Notes under the pieces: model-generated
What the model was told of the DNA's origin: nothing
What the model saw: only the letters and a program-made list of their open reading frames with translations
Database searches by the model: none
Shown: positions 26,208-34,663 of the stretch, one piece after another
Numbering within the stretch: position 1 is the first letter of the stretch
How the letters are laid out: the number at the start of each line of letters is the position of its first letter
Translations under genes and position numbers: made by a program
Assembly (NCBI GenBank): GCA_017539325.1
Contig: JAFYHD010000181.1
Location: 1 to 36,619, forward strand
Reading direction: 5' to 3'
Source of the DNA: a bacterium
Lineage (GTDB): Bacteria > Auribacterota > UBA3054
DNA: 36,619 nucleotides

Positions 26208-29200
26208 TTAACGGTTTCTTTTTGCAGTTTTTCCTTGGGCAATTTTTGATTTAACTTCTTCAGCAACAGCATTGTCACCTTTGCTTTCGCACCATTCCAT
26301 AAATATCTGCAATTGCTTTAGGGCGCTGTATTCGTCCGTAAGTTCGTTTGTCTCTATCAAACTCAAAAAAGATTTTGCACAGCTTGCAGGGGTTTTTTCA
26401 TTTAATTTTCCTATTAAGAAACAAATATCTCCCTTATTCAAGTATTTGTTCTCAGCCAAAAACGCCACAAGTTCTTCAAATTCCTTGGGATCATCCGTCA
26501 AGCACACCTTCTCAACAGCGAATGGCAGGGTTTTCTCCTTCTCCCATCCTGTGTTAAGGTAATCTTTAAACCAGTTTGTCTCTGATATTTGCCCAAGTCG
26601 GCGCAAAGAACTAAAACTCTGTTTCGGCATAGCCAGAATATAAGGCTTTACGACTTCCTTGGCTATAGCTATCCTCTTCTGGTCCAAATTAAACCAGAAC
26701 CAGTACGCTGTTAAAAAAGCCTCTATATCCTTTTCCATCTGCGCTTTTACGCTGTTCTTATCAAGTTCATCTTGACTAGGGAAGAATTTATCCACTCCGC
26801 ATTCTTCCATGCGTGCATCAACGTCTATCCCAAAAAATTTATCCATAAAGTAATTATGGAGCGTTGCTTCGATACTACTACAGTTTTGCACCGCTCCGGG
26901 AACAGGATAAAACTTTTCAGGCGGATAATTATTTCTTACAAAATCCCAAGCCTCTTCTCCCCTCTCTTGTTCAACGAGGTATGAGCAGTAATTCTGAAGC
27001 AATAAAAATTCATCAGGATGCTCTTTAAGGATCTCCTTAACAGCATTCTCGTAAGCATCGCAAGCCCCGAAATCTTTGTAGTCTTTGCAGAAACAAAAAG
27101 CCCACCAAACATCGGGAGTGTTATTTGGACTCGAAACCGGCATGCTGCCACGCTGATAAGAGCAAATTTCGCCACCCTCTCTCAAGTCCAACTCACCGGA
27201 TTTGGAAAAATCCAAGCTTTTCATAAGCCTGGTTGCCAAACGCGGTATCTCATTGGTGCAACCCAAAAACACAAGCGCGTCAGCTATCTGATAAAAAGTC
27301 AGGGAATTCCGCAGACGTTCAGCCCTGTCAATGTCAGAATACCACCCAGCAGAATTCACTGGGTCAATTGATTCGCTGACAGGAGCTTTGACAAGAGCGT
27401 CCACAAATTCATTAAAAGTGAATTGCCCATTCTCTTCGCAATATTTTCTGAAACGGTCGTTCAATTCCCTCTTTAAAGTGCCGCTGCTGTCCTTAAGGTT
27501 GTGCATCGGGAACTTAGCGAATATAAGCCAATTGGAAACGGACTGGGAGAGATTTCCGGAAACAAGGATTTGTTTCCATGCCGGCATCCATTCGCGCTGA
27601 GGATTATTTTTATAGTAAATTTCCTTTCTTGAAATTGGAAACAAATTTATCGTTTTGCTTATCTTTTCGTCAAGAAATCTTCTGGGGTCGTTTCTCCACT
27701 CCGGTTCTTTCACTTTTGTCTCGCGGATCAGTTTGTCCAGTTCAGATACCACAGCAGTTTCACCAACCTTATCACACCACTTTCTGAATTTATCGGCATA
27801 ATACGGGAAATCGTGATTGGCCGCAATTTCGCTCGCCTTTATCAACTTCAATATGCCATCTGCGCAGGAGGCGGGAAAATTATCTCTTAAATTGGTTATG
27901 ATGCAGGCCACTTCCGCTTCGTTTATGCGTATGAGGCATTCTCCCGACAATCTTGGTTCTTTATGCGTCAAAACTTCCACGGCTTTTGCAAAATCTTCCG
28001 GATCGTCTGTTATAACGGCCAGTTCGAAAGCCACCGCATTATTCGGCTGTTTTTGTCTTGCTGATTTTTCTTTAAACTTTTTCCCTAAATAATCTTTGAA
28101 ATCCTCAATATCAGACTGCTCGCCTAAACGCCTTATGGTGTATTCGGAATGGTAATCCAAACCTTCCAGCATCGGCTTAGCTATTTTTCTTTTAGCTTTA
28201 CTGTAACTGTCGAATTTGTTTTTCCTGCCGCTTTCCCAAAACCATTTTCCCCATTCGCAAAACTGAGGTGCGTTGGAATACAGCTGCCACATGACCACCT
28301 CGCAATCTCCGCCTGGCTCTCTTCCGGAACGATATATAGGCATTTCCAATTCGTTGCATAAAGAAACATACCCTTCATATGCGCAAGGCATTTTGCAAAT
28401 CTTCTCTAAGGGATAAAACTTTTTAAGGAACTCGCGCGCGGTTTCGCGATCGTCATAGTCGCAGAGAGTATCGCAATAAAGTTTTGCCAGCGGAAAGTAA
28501 TTCGAATGAATTTCCGCAGCCTCTTTCAAGCCTTTCACAAAGGTATTTTGCATTCTGCAATGATTGGCCAGCCCGGAAAGCCCTAACCATACCGAATTAT
28601 TGCCTTTAAAAGAAATTTGCGTATCGATGCTCGGCTGGCTCGCTGTCCAATCAATACTGATATCATGATCATAATAAGGATCATCTGTAGTGTTCTTGAT
28701 CAACGGGATATCGTCAAACGTTGAATCAATGTCTCCCAAGCAGCGATTTTTGTAAAAAGTTTGAACAAATTCATTATAATTCGCTTTTTTCAATCTCTCC
28801 AGCCATGCAGATATGATATTTTCTATCTCCTTAGTCGAGCCCAAAAGTCTCAGCGCATCGCATACGTTGAAAAAATGATAAGAGTTCTTGGTGGCCCATG
28901 TTTTATGTTCACTTTGACCAGCGTATTTAAATAAATCGCCAGCCGGATAACAGCAATCACCATCTGTGCGCACCTTTAAAAGCGCGGCGGAAAAATCATC
29001 CAGCGTGAAGTGGTCCGGTTCTTCGCACAACTTTTTAAAATCAGTCGCGATATTCAAAAAACGAGAATCGTCCGGCCAAGTAGGGTCATCGACCTGACAC
29101 AGGAAAAAGAGCGGCACTTTCGCAAAGTTGAGCCAGTTGGTGACCGACTCCGCCAACGTTCCGTTCAATAGGATCTCTTTCCAAACCGGCAGCCATTCTT

Positions 29201-29393
29201 CCTTCGGCGTTTTTTCGTGATATTCCCACTGCGCCTGAAGAGAATCAGATATTTCTTTTTCCTTGGCATATTTCTCAATGTTCTCCTTCAATTTCTGAGA
29301 GGGGGAAACGGGCGTTTCTTCCGCCATTGAAACGACGGAGCAGGCGAAAGCGAAAGCTATGAGCGCGAGCGGAAGATAATTGAGCTTTTTCAT
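26208..29393 (-). CDS. Large secreted two-module protein, unknown family (paralog 3)
   Basis: This is a 1061-residue protein from the ATG at 29393, chosen for its signal peptide (MKKLNYLPLALIAFAFACSVVSMA) and an AAAGGA upstream. It is the longest of the family. Module 1 begins with EWLPVWKEILLNG near residue 66, module 2 with EWMPAWKQIL near residue 600. Both show the later PASCA (TPASCAKSFLSLIE in module 2) and ..FMEWCESKG endings. The first ~145 residues are almost identical to paralog 1, after which the two diverge abruptly. The C-terminus ends in a basic stretch (AQGKTAKRNR). No known domain is recognised. It is transcribed toward paralog 2 and follows the truncated paralog at 29467. Confidence 0.85.
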   Translation of the reverse strand: MKKLNYLPLALIAFAFACSVVSMAEETPVSPSQKLKENIEKYAKEKEISDSLQAQWEYHEKTPKEEWLPVWKEILLNGTLAESVTNWLNFAKVPLFFLCQVDDPTWPDDSRFLNIATDFKKLCEEPDHFTLDDFSAALLKVRTDGDCCYPAGDLFKYAGQSEHKTWATKNSYHFFNVCDALRLLGSTKEIENIISAWLERLKKANYNEFVQTFYKNRCLGDIDSTFDDIPLIKNTTDDPYYDHDISIDWTASQPSIDTQISFKGNNSVWLGLSGLANHCRMQNTFVKGLKEAAEIHSNYFPLAKLYCDTLCDYDDRETAREFLKKFYPLEKICKMPCAYEGYVSLCNELEMPIYRSGREPGGDCEVVMWQLYSNAPQFCEWGKWFWESGRKNKFDSYSKAKRKIAKPMLEGLDYHSEYTIRRLGEQSDIEDFKDYLGKKFKEKSARQKQPNNAVAFELAVITDDPEDFAKAVEVLTHKEPRLSGECLIRINEAEVACIITNLRDNFPASCADGILKLIKASEIAANHDFPYYADKFRKWCDKVGETAVVSELDKLIRETKVKEPEWRNDPRRFLDEKISKTINLFPISRKEIYYKNNPQREWMPAWKQILVSGNLSQSVSNWLIFAKFPMHNLKDSSGTLKRELNDRFRKYCEENGQFTFNEFVDALVKAPVSESIDPVNSAGWYSDIDRAERLRNSLTFYQIADALVFLGCTNEIPRLATRLMKSLDFSKSGELDLREGGEICSYQRGSMPVSSPNNTPDVWWAFCFCKDYKDFGACDAYENAVKEILKEHPDEFLLLQNYCSYLVEQERGEEAWDFVRNNYPPEKFYPVPGAVQNCSSIEATLHNYFMDKFFGIDVDARMEECGVDKFFPSQDELDKNSVKAQMEKDIEAFLTAYWFWFNLDQKRIAIAKEVVKPYILAMPKQSFSSLRRLGQISETNWFKDYLNTGWEKEKTLPFAVEKVCLTDDPKEFEELVAFLAENKYLNKGDICFLIGKLNEKTPASCAKSFLSLIETNELTDEYSALKQLQIFMEWCESKGDNAVAEEVKSKIAQGKTAKRNR

Positions 29394-29457
29394 GGGACTA
29401 TCCTTTCGGTGAAATTGTGAATAACTACCATTTCTATTATACAATAACCCTTGTCAA
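29394..29457 (-). promoter_or_regulatory. Conserved upstream block of paralog 3
   Basis: This 64-bp block is nearly identical to the one before paralog 1 (22851-22914), including TTGACA (29457-29452), TATAAT (29441-29436) at 10 bp spacing, and the Shine-Dalgarno region. Its left edge lies 9 bp after the stop of the truncated paralog, so the block seems to have arrived together with the paralog 3 gene. Confidence 0.5.
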
Positions 29458-29466
29458 ATCTTTCGG

Positions 29467-30213
29467 TTATTTGGAATCAAGACGCGAGTTTGGCTGATAC
29501 TTTAAAAAGACCGGCAAACAGCCGTATGTTTCACAAAAGCGGCGAGCCCCGGCTAGGTCATGGGAAAATATTCTATCCAAAAAAACATCTTCATTAGGAT
29601 CCGCTGGCTTGTCGAGAGATTTCATCACTCTTTCGGCGACTTTCGGAAGCTCGTTGGTCAGATCCAGGTAAACAAGCGCGTCGGCCAGATTATAAAAAGT
29701 GATTGAAAATCTAACCTCGTCCGCGGCGCGAGAGAGTGACAGGAATTTAGCCGAGGAGTTGGGCAGGAGGCATTTCTCGTTGACCTCGGCATTGACAAGA
29801 GCAGAAGTAAATTTCTCAAAGGAATAATGGCCTTCCTTTTCGCAGCCGGCTTTCAATTTCTCTTTCAGTTCCAGCCGAACGCTTTCGTTGGTTATGCTGC
29901 TCATGTAGGTGTTGGAGAACCTTAGCCAATTTTTGACGGTATCGGAAAGGTCATCCTGGACAAGAATTTTTTCCAAAAGCGGAAGCCATTCCTCTTTCGG
30001 CGTCTTCGCGAAGTACTCTGTTTCGTCATCAACGAGCCAGCGCCTCGTTTCGTTGTTCTCTTTGCTGAATTTGTATATTTTTTCCCACAGCTGGCTGAAA
30101 GGATCGGGTTTGCAAATATCTAGAAACGCGGACACACTGAAATCGGTCTGCGGAAAATCCGCAACCACTGTAAGGGACGCAAAAAGAATGGCGAAAAAGA
30201 ATACGCGGAACAT
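29467..30213 (-). CDS. Truncated secreted paralog (half a module, paralog 4)
   Basis: This 248-residue protein has its own signal peptide (MFRVFFFAILFASLTVVA) and covers only the first half of one module of the large secreted family. It has EEWLPLLEKIL, DTVKNWLRFSN, HYSFEKFTSALVNAEVNEKCLLPN, LADALVYLDLTNELPKVAERV and RRFCETYGCLPVFLKYQ. It then ends in an unrelated short tail (PNSRLDSK) exactly where the paralogs continue with an EALKEH-type helix. The start codon directly abuts the stop of cysE, with no gap. It is either a true short member or a gene cut by the insertion of the paralog 3 unit; the position of the break next to that unit's upstream block favours the second. Confidence 0.75.
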   Translation of the reverse strand: MFRVFFFAILFASLTVVADFPQTDFSVSAFLDICKPDPFSQLWEKIYKFSKENNETRRWLVDDETEYFAKTPKEEWLPLLEKILVQDDLSDTVKNWLRFSNTYMSSITNESVRLELKEKLKAGCEKEGHYSFEKFTSALVNAEVNEKCLLPNSSAKFLSLSRAADEVRFSITFYNLADALVYLDLTNELPKVAERVMKSLDKPADPNEDVFLDRIFSHDLAGARRFCETYGCLPVFLKYQPNSRLDSK

Positions 30214-31092
30214 TCAGGAGCGGAAGGTGACAAGGGTGCCTGGAGGGACGTCTTCGGTGACCCAGCTGTTGCCGCCTATAGTGGCGCCTTTGCCTATGGT
30301 GATGTCGCCGAGGATGGTGGCGTTAGCGTAGATGATGACGTCGTCCTCGATGGTGGGATGGCGTTTACTGTTCCTGGCTTCCCTGGCGTTGGGTGGGAAG
30401 GATTTGGCGCCTAAGGTGACGCCCTGGTAGAGTTTGACGTTTCTGCCTATTACGGTGGTTTCGCCAATGACGACGCCGGTGGCGTGGTCGATGAAGAAGC
30501 GCTCGCCTATTTTGGCGCCCGGGTGAATGTCAACGCCGGTCCTTCTGTGGCCGTACTCCGTCATGATCCTGGGGATAAGGGGAACGCCCATGGAATGAAG
30601 CTCATGAGCCAGGCGCTGAATGGCGATGGCTAGGAAGCCCGGATAGCAGAGGATCACTTCCTCCTTGGCGAAGCAGGCGGGGTCGCCGTCGTAGGCGGCC
30701 TCTATGTCGGTCTTGATTAGGGATCTTACTTTGGGGAGAGTAAGGAGGAAGACTTCCGTAAGGGAAGCGGCTTTGGCTTCGCAGCGGGATTTGTCGCAGT
30801 CGGGGCGTTCGTCTCCCCTGCAGACATAGTTGATGCCTCTCAGGATCTGCTCGGTAAGCTTCGCCTTGACTTCCTCAAGGCGGTAGACCGTGACCGCCGC
30901 GAAGTTCGCTTTAGTCAGACGCTCGGAACCGAAAAAGCCGGGAAGGACGAGAGCTAAGAGCGCCTCGGTTAAGGAAGCGATGTCGTCGCTGCTCGGCAGG
31001 TTCAGTCCGTCGATATGGTTGATGTTGCCGTCCTCTTTGTAGCTTTCGACTAAGTTGGAGGCGGCGTCGCTGACTAGTTTGTTATTGGGCAT
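30214..31092 (-). CDS. cysE: Serine O-acetyltransferase (EpsC/CysE type)
   Basis: This 292-residue enzyme makes O-acetylserine from serine and acetyl-CoA, the first step of cysteine synthesis. An N-terminal helical domain with RCEAKAASL and IKTDIEAAYDGDPA is followed by the left-handed beta-helix: EYGHRRTGVDIHPGAKIG, FFIDHATGVVIGETTVIG, LYQGVTLGAKSFP, HPTIEDDVIIYANATILG, GATIGGNSWV. The conserved Asp and His of the active site are in VDIHP and IDHATG. The long N-terminus is of the EpsC-like type. It follows a PTS IIA gene by 7 bp, and a truncated secreted paralog abuts its stop. A decayed copy of its 3' end lies about 4 kb away at 26099. Confidence 0.95.
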   Translation of the reverse strand: MPNNKLVSDAASNLVESYKEDGNINHIDGLNLPSSDDIASLTEALLALVLPGFFGSERLTKANFAAVTVYRLEEVKAKLTEQILRGINYVCRGDERPDCDKSRCEAKAASLTEVFLLTLPKVRSLIKTDIEAAYDGDPACFAKEEVILCYPGFLAIAIQRLAHELHSMGVPLIPRIMTEYGHRRTGVDIHPGAKIGERFFIDHATGVVIGETTVIGRNVKLYQGVTLGAKSFPPNAREARNSKRHPTIEDDVIIYANATILGDITIGKGATIGGNSWVTEDVPPGTLVTFRS

Positions 31093-31099
31093 TTTGTTT

Positions 31100-31570
31100 T
31101 TAATTCTCGAATGCCGCTATCGTGTCGATAGCTTCCTGGGGAGTCTTGACCTGGGCCAGTTTCTCTCTCACTTCGCTCTTGCCTAAGAGGCGGGAAATGC
31201 GCGCCATGGCGTGGAGATACTGGTTGTTGTCGCCGGAATCGGGGGCGATGATCAGGATCACCAGATTGACCGGAAGGCCGTCAAGCGCGCCGTATTCGAT
31301 GGGGCGGGCGGGACGGGCCAAAAGGACGGAGATCTCGTCGACCTGGCTGGACTTGGCGTGCGGGAAACCGATGCCGCGTCCGATGCCGGTGTTGCCCAGC
31401 GCTTCGCGCTCGGTCACTTCCCTGGCCAGGGCTTCCGGATCAGCGATGTTGTTCACTTCCGAGAAGGTCTTGATGATCTTGGCCAGAAGAGCGTCTTTTT
31501 CCTTCTCTTTCACGTCGAGAAGAATGTTCTTGGGAGTTAAGAGATTGGAGAGTTTCAGTTCGTTCATCAT
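31100..31570 (-). CDS. PTS EIIA (PtsN/fructose-type) domain protein
   Basis: This 156-residue protein is a single EIIA type-2 domain. The phosphorylatable His is in IGRGIGFPHAKSS (about residue 70), preceded by REALGNTGIG and followed by APDSGDNNQYLHAMARISRLL, typical of the family. Stand-alone members often act in the nitrogen PTS or in regulating K+ and stress responses rather than sugar uptake. No EIIB or EIIC gene is nearby. It sits 1 bp after a universal stress protein gene and 7 bp before cysE, so a regulatory role seems more likely than transport. Confidence 0.9.
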   Translation of the reverse strand: MMNELKLSNLLTPKNILLDVKEKEKDALLAKIIKTFSEVNNIADPEALAREVTEREALGNTGIGRGIGFPHAKSSQVDEISVLLARPARPIEYGALDGLPVNLVILIIAPDSGDNNQYLHAMARISRLLGKSEVREKLAQVKTPQEAIDTIAAFEN

Positions 31571-31571
31571 G

Positions 31572-31988
31572 TTACTTTACCACTAGCACCGCACAAGGTG
31601 CGTGTTCGATTAATTGCTGAGCCAGGCTCGCCTGACCGAGGCCGGGAGCGTGGCCGATTATAATGAGATCAACGCCGTATTCGGAGGCCAGTCTCGGGAG
31701 AACTTCTTCCGGATATCCGGACTCCTGGAGAATGACGATCTGCGCGCCGGCGCTTTTTGCTGTTTCTTCGGCGTCATAAAGATAACACCAGCCGTTTTCT
31801 TCCAACTCGACCTCAGCCTCCGCAAGGCTTTTCTCGCCGCTGCGGGTAAGCTGGATGACCGTCTGGCGGTTCACGACGTTCACCGCTATGATGGTCGATT
31901 CCAGGCCGGAGTAATCCACGGCCACATCAAGCGCGGCCCGGGATTCTTTGCTGGCGTCAACATAGAGCAGGATGTTTTTCGGTTTCAC
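31572..31988 (-). CDS. Universal stress protein (UspA family)
   Basis: This is a 138-residue single Usp domain. It starts KNILLYVDASKESRAALDVAV and ends with IIIGHAPGLGQASLAQQLIEHAPCAVLVVK. The usual ATP-binding motif is G-2x-G-9x-G-S/T. Here GHAPG is present but the following residues (LGQASLAQQLIEHA) lack the G-S/T pair, so ATP binding is doubtful and it may be the UspA-like, non-ATP type. It lies 7 bp after the V-ATPase subunit D gene and 1 bp before the PTS IIA gene in the same operon. Confidence 0.9.
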   Translation of the reverse strand: MKPKNILLYVDASKESRAALDVAVDYSGLESTIIAVNVVNRQTVIQLTRSGEKSLAEAEVELEENGWCYLYDAEETAKSAGAQIVILQESGYPEEVLPRLASEYGVDLIIIGHAPGLGQASLAQQLIEHAPCAVLVVK

Positions 31989-31995
31989 GTTTCAC

Positions 31996-32613
31996 CTACT
32001 TTTGCAAATTCATTTTTACTTTCTTGCGCTGGAAGAAGCTCTGGCGCTCCCCCTCTTCAAGAGATTCCGAGATGAATTTGATGGTATCCCCGGCGTTGGG
32101 GATAGTGATGTTTTCAAGAGCGTTCACGCGGCGCTGCGTCTTCTGGACTTCCTTGGCCAGACGCGAGAGCGTCAGGGCCGACTTGGCGTATTCCAGAAGG
32201 AGAGGGACCACTTCGGAGAAACTCTTGACAGCGGAGTCGAAACTTTCGGAAGTGCCGAGCAGTCCCAGTTCCGCGGTCTCAGGCGCTTTTTCCAACTCGA
32301 GTTCCGGGAGCATCACGCCCATGACGGTATGCTCGCGCATGCTGACTTCCAGGGGTTCCCTGAAAGCGAAGTTGGCTCGCTCTATCTCTTCGGAGCCCAT
32401 TTCGACATAGGCGTCGTAAAGGTCTCCGTAGGCTTTCTGCAGCGCTTCGTTGAGCCTCCTCTGCAAATGGGAGATCCCGTGGATGACTTGCATCATTTCC
32501 ATGATGAGGACTTCCCTTTTGCGGTCCAACAGCTCATAGCCGTCTTTGGCGAACTTCAGTTCGCTTTGCAGCTTGAAGAGATTGGACTTGGTTGGAGGCA
32601 TCTTGAGGATCAT
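31996..32613 (-). CDS. atpD: V-type ATP synthase subunit D
   Basis: This 205-residue protein forms the central rotor stalk of V/A-type ATPases. The N-terminus (PPTKSNLFKLQSELKFAKDGYELLDRKREVL) is the family signature, and the protein is two long coiled-coil helices with a short central head. The C-terminal RLAKEVQKTQRRVNALENITIPN block is also typical. AGAGG is upstream of the ATG at 32613. It couples ATP hydrolysis or synthesis in the A3B3 head to ion movement. In most operons D follows B directly; here a secreted protein gene lies between them. Confidence 0.96.
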   Translation of the reverse strand: MILKMPPTKSNLFKLQSELKFAKDGYELLDRKREVLIMEMMQVIHGISHLQRRLNEALQKAYGDLYDAYVEMGSEEIERANFAFREPLEVSMREHTVMGVMLPELELEKAPETAELGLLGTSESFDSAVKSFSEVVPLLLEYAKSALTLSRLAKEVQKTQRRVNALENITIPNAGDTIKFISESLEEGERQSFFQRKKVKMNLQK

Positions 32614-32622
32614 AAGGACCTC

Positions 32623-32800
32623 TTACTTCTCCGCGGGCTTCTCGGCAGGTTTGGCTTCTTCTTTTTCAGCGGGCTTGGCTTCGGCTTTCTCAGCCGGCTT
32701 TTCAGCGGGCTTGGCCTCTTCCTTTTCAGCAGGCTTTTCAGCAGGCTTTTCAGCAGGCTTGGCTTCCTCTTTCTCGGCGGGCTTGGTCTCTTCTTCCTTT
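32623..32800 (-). repeat. Degenerate coding repeat (KPAEK tail)
   Basis: Imperfect 12- and 24-bp units encode (EEA)KPAEK repeats at the C-terminus of the secreted protein. The units differ by synonymous changes, so the repeat is older than the perfect DVGK repeat at 6628. Confidence 0.75.
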
Positions 32801-33225
32801 ACGGCTTCTTCAGATTCGGATTCAGAAGAGGGAGCGGTCACAGTACCGCCTTTAAGAGCGGGATCCTTGACTTCCGTGGCGGGAGCTTCGGGTTCAGGGT
32901 CCTCTTTCTTCATCGTGATCTCCAGGGGCTCCATGTCCTCTTCGTCTTCGTACATCTCGGTGCCGAAGGAAGCCTGGGACATGATGTAGCCGTCTTTTTC
33001 CGCTTTCACGGAGTAACGGTTGCCGGGCACAAGATCGTCGCTCGTGATCTTGAACTGGCCTCTGGCGTCGGTCTTGCTCTTGATGCTTTCCTTGCCCCAG
33101 ACGGAGACGTCGACGCCCGCCATGGGAGAGTCGTTTTCATCGGTCACCGTGCCTTTCAGGGTTCCGGCGAAAGCGCCGAAAGAGATCATGAGAAGGACGG
33201 CTGCGACGGTAAGTTCAGTTTTCAT
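32623..33225 (-). CDS. Secreted carboxypeptidase-regulatory-like protein with KPAEK repeat tail
   Basis: This is a 200-residue protein with three parts. A signal peptide (MKTELTVAAVLLMISFGAFA) comes first. Then comes one carboxypeptidase-regulatory/CNA-B-like beta domain (GTLKGTVTDENDSPMAGVDVSVWG, TDARGQFKI, YSVKAEKDGY; residues ~21-105). The C-terminal tail (from about residue 140) consists almost wholly of KPAEK, EEAKPAEK and AEAKPAEK units. Pro/Glu/Lys repeats of this kind span the envelope or bind cell wall in other proteins; here the role is unknown. It lies between V-ATPase B (17 bp) and D (9 bp) in the same direction, which is unusual because nothing in its sequence suggests an ATPase subunit. 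Confidence 0.8.
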   Translation of the reverse strand: MKTELTVAAVLLMISFGAFAGTLKGTVTDENDSPMAGVDVSVWGKESIKSKTDARGQFKITSDDLVPGNRYSVKAEKDGYIMSQASFGTEMYEDEEDMEPLEITMKKEDPEPEAPATEVKDPALKGGTVTAPSSESESEEAVKEEETKPAEKEEAKPAEKPAEKPAEKEEAKPAEKPAEKAEAKPAEKEEAKPAEKPAEK

Positions 33226-33242
33226 ATTTTTCGTTCCTGTTG

Positions 33243-34640
33243 TTATTTTTTGGGAAGGTATTTTTCTATTTCCTCGCGACTGACACGGGTAAGTTCTCGT
33301 TCCGGCAGGATGCTCATCAGTTCCCAGCCGATCCTTAGGGTGTCGCGGATCGAGCGGTCCTCGGAGAAGCTCTGGCGGACGAAGGTGTTTTCGAATTCCT
33401 CGCCGAAGCGCATGTAAGCTTTGTCGGTGTCGGTCAGTTCCTCGGCGCCAATGATGGAGGCGAGGCTTCTGACGTACTCCACTCTGGAATAGGCGGCGTA
33501 GAGCTGACTCGACCAGTTCGGGTGATCTTTCCTGGTGTAGCCTTCGCCGATGCCGTCCTTCATGATACGCGAGAGGGAGGGGAGAACGTTGATGGGCGGA
33601 TAAATGCCCTTGGCGTGCAGTTCCCTGCTGACCACGATCTGGCCTTCCGTGATGTAGCCGGTAAGGTCTGGCACCGGGTGCGTGATGTCGTCGTTCGGCA
33701 TCGTGAGGATCGGGAGCTGCGTGATGGAGCCTTTGCTGCCGGAAACGCGGCCGGTGCGCTCGTAAAGGCTCGCCAGGTCGGAGTAGAGGTAGCCGGGATA
33801 GCCTTTGCGGCTAGGCACCTCGCCACGGGCGATAGCGACTTCGCGCAACGATTCGCAGTAGTTCGTCATGTCGGTAAGGACGACCAGCACGTGGTGTCCG
33901 CAGTCGAAAGCGAGATGCTCGGCCAGAGTCAGCGCGATCCTCGGCGTCACGATGCGCTCTTCGGGAGGATCGTTCGCGAGGTTGAGGAACATCGCGGTGT
34001 TCATTATGGCGCCGGAGCTCTCGAACTCTTTGCGGAAATACTGCGCGACGTCGTATTTGACGCCCATGGCCGCGAAGATTATGGAGAACTTGTCGCTAAG
34101 GGGATTGCCCTCGCCGTCCACGATCTTCGCCTGGCGGACGATCTGGGCCGCCAGTTCGTTGTGCGGAAGACCGTTGCCGGAGAAGATGGGAAGCTTCTGT
34201 CCGCGGATCAGCGTGTTCATGCCATCGATGGACGAGATGCCAGTCTGGATGAACTCCCTTGGGTAAACGCGGGAAACGGGGTTGACAGGCTCGCCGTCGA
34301 TGGATCTGGTCACGCCGCCGAAAGGTTCGCCGCCGCCGTCAATGGGACGGCCGAGGCCGTCGAAAACGCGGCCCAACATTTCCTCGCTGACCCTGGCGGT
34401 CAGGGAGTGCCCCTTGAAGCAGACTTTCGTCCTGCTGGGAGAAAGTCCGCCCGTGCCTTCGTAAACCTGGATGAGCGTAAGGTCGGAACTGACGTCGAGG
34501 ACCTTGCCGTGACGGTTCGTTCCGTCAGGCCCTTTTATCTCGACGACTTCACCATATCCGGCGCCGACCACTCCGCCGATCCCTAGGATAGGACCGGAGA
34601 GGCGCGATACTCCCGTATATTCTCTGGTAAGATCGTTCAT
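33243..34640 (-). CDS. atpB: V-type ATP synthase subunit B
   Basis: This is a 465-residue non-catalytic B subunit. It has [54 protein letters not shown] (the B-type loop in place of a Walker A), [37 protein letters not shown] and [30 protein letters not shown]. The C-terminal helical domain ends [24 protein letters not shown] precedes the ATG. The catalytic subunit A, which normally precedes B, is absent: a tRNA-Leu gene lies 23 bp upstream on the same strand. The A, E, I and K genes must lie elsewhere. Confidence 0.97.
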   Translation of the reverse strand: MNDLTREYTGVSRLSGPILGIGGVVGAGYGEVVEIKGPDGTNRHGKVLDVSSDLTLIQVYEGTGGLSPSRTKVCFKGHSLTARVSEEMLGRVFDGLGRPIDGGGEPFGGVTRSIDGEPVNPVSRVYPREFIQTGISSIDGMNTLIRGQKLPIFSGNGLPHNELAAQIVRQAKIVDGEGNPLSDKFSIIFAAMGVKYDVAQYFRKEFESSGAIMNTAMFLNLANDPPEERIVTPRIALTLAEHLAFDCGHHVLVVLTDMTNYCESLREVAIARGEVPSRKGYPGYLYSDLASLYERTGRVSGSKGSITQLPILTMPNDDITHPVPDLTGYITEGQIVVSRELHAKGIYPPINVLPSLSRIMKDGIGEGYTRKDHPNWSSQLYAAYSRVEYVRSLASIIGAEELTDTDKAYMRFGEEFENTFVRQSFSEDRSIRDTLRIGWELMSILPERELTRVSREEIEKYLPKK

Positions 34641-34663
34641 TTATGATCCTTTTATTTCACGTA

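Noticed and set aside
31972-33417. Plus-strand open frame of 481 codons with Phe/Leu/Gly-rich repeats
   Set aside because: The apparent GLFLFSRLFSR-type repeat is the reverse reading of the KPAEK-coding repeat; the real genes are the minus-strand V-ATPase D and the secreted protein.
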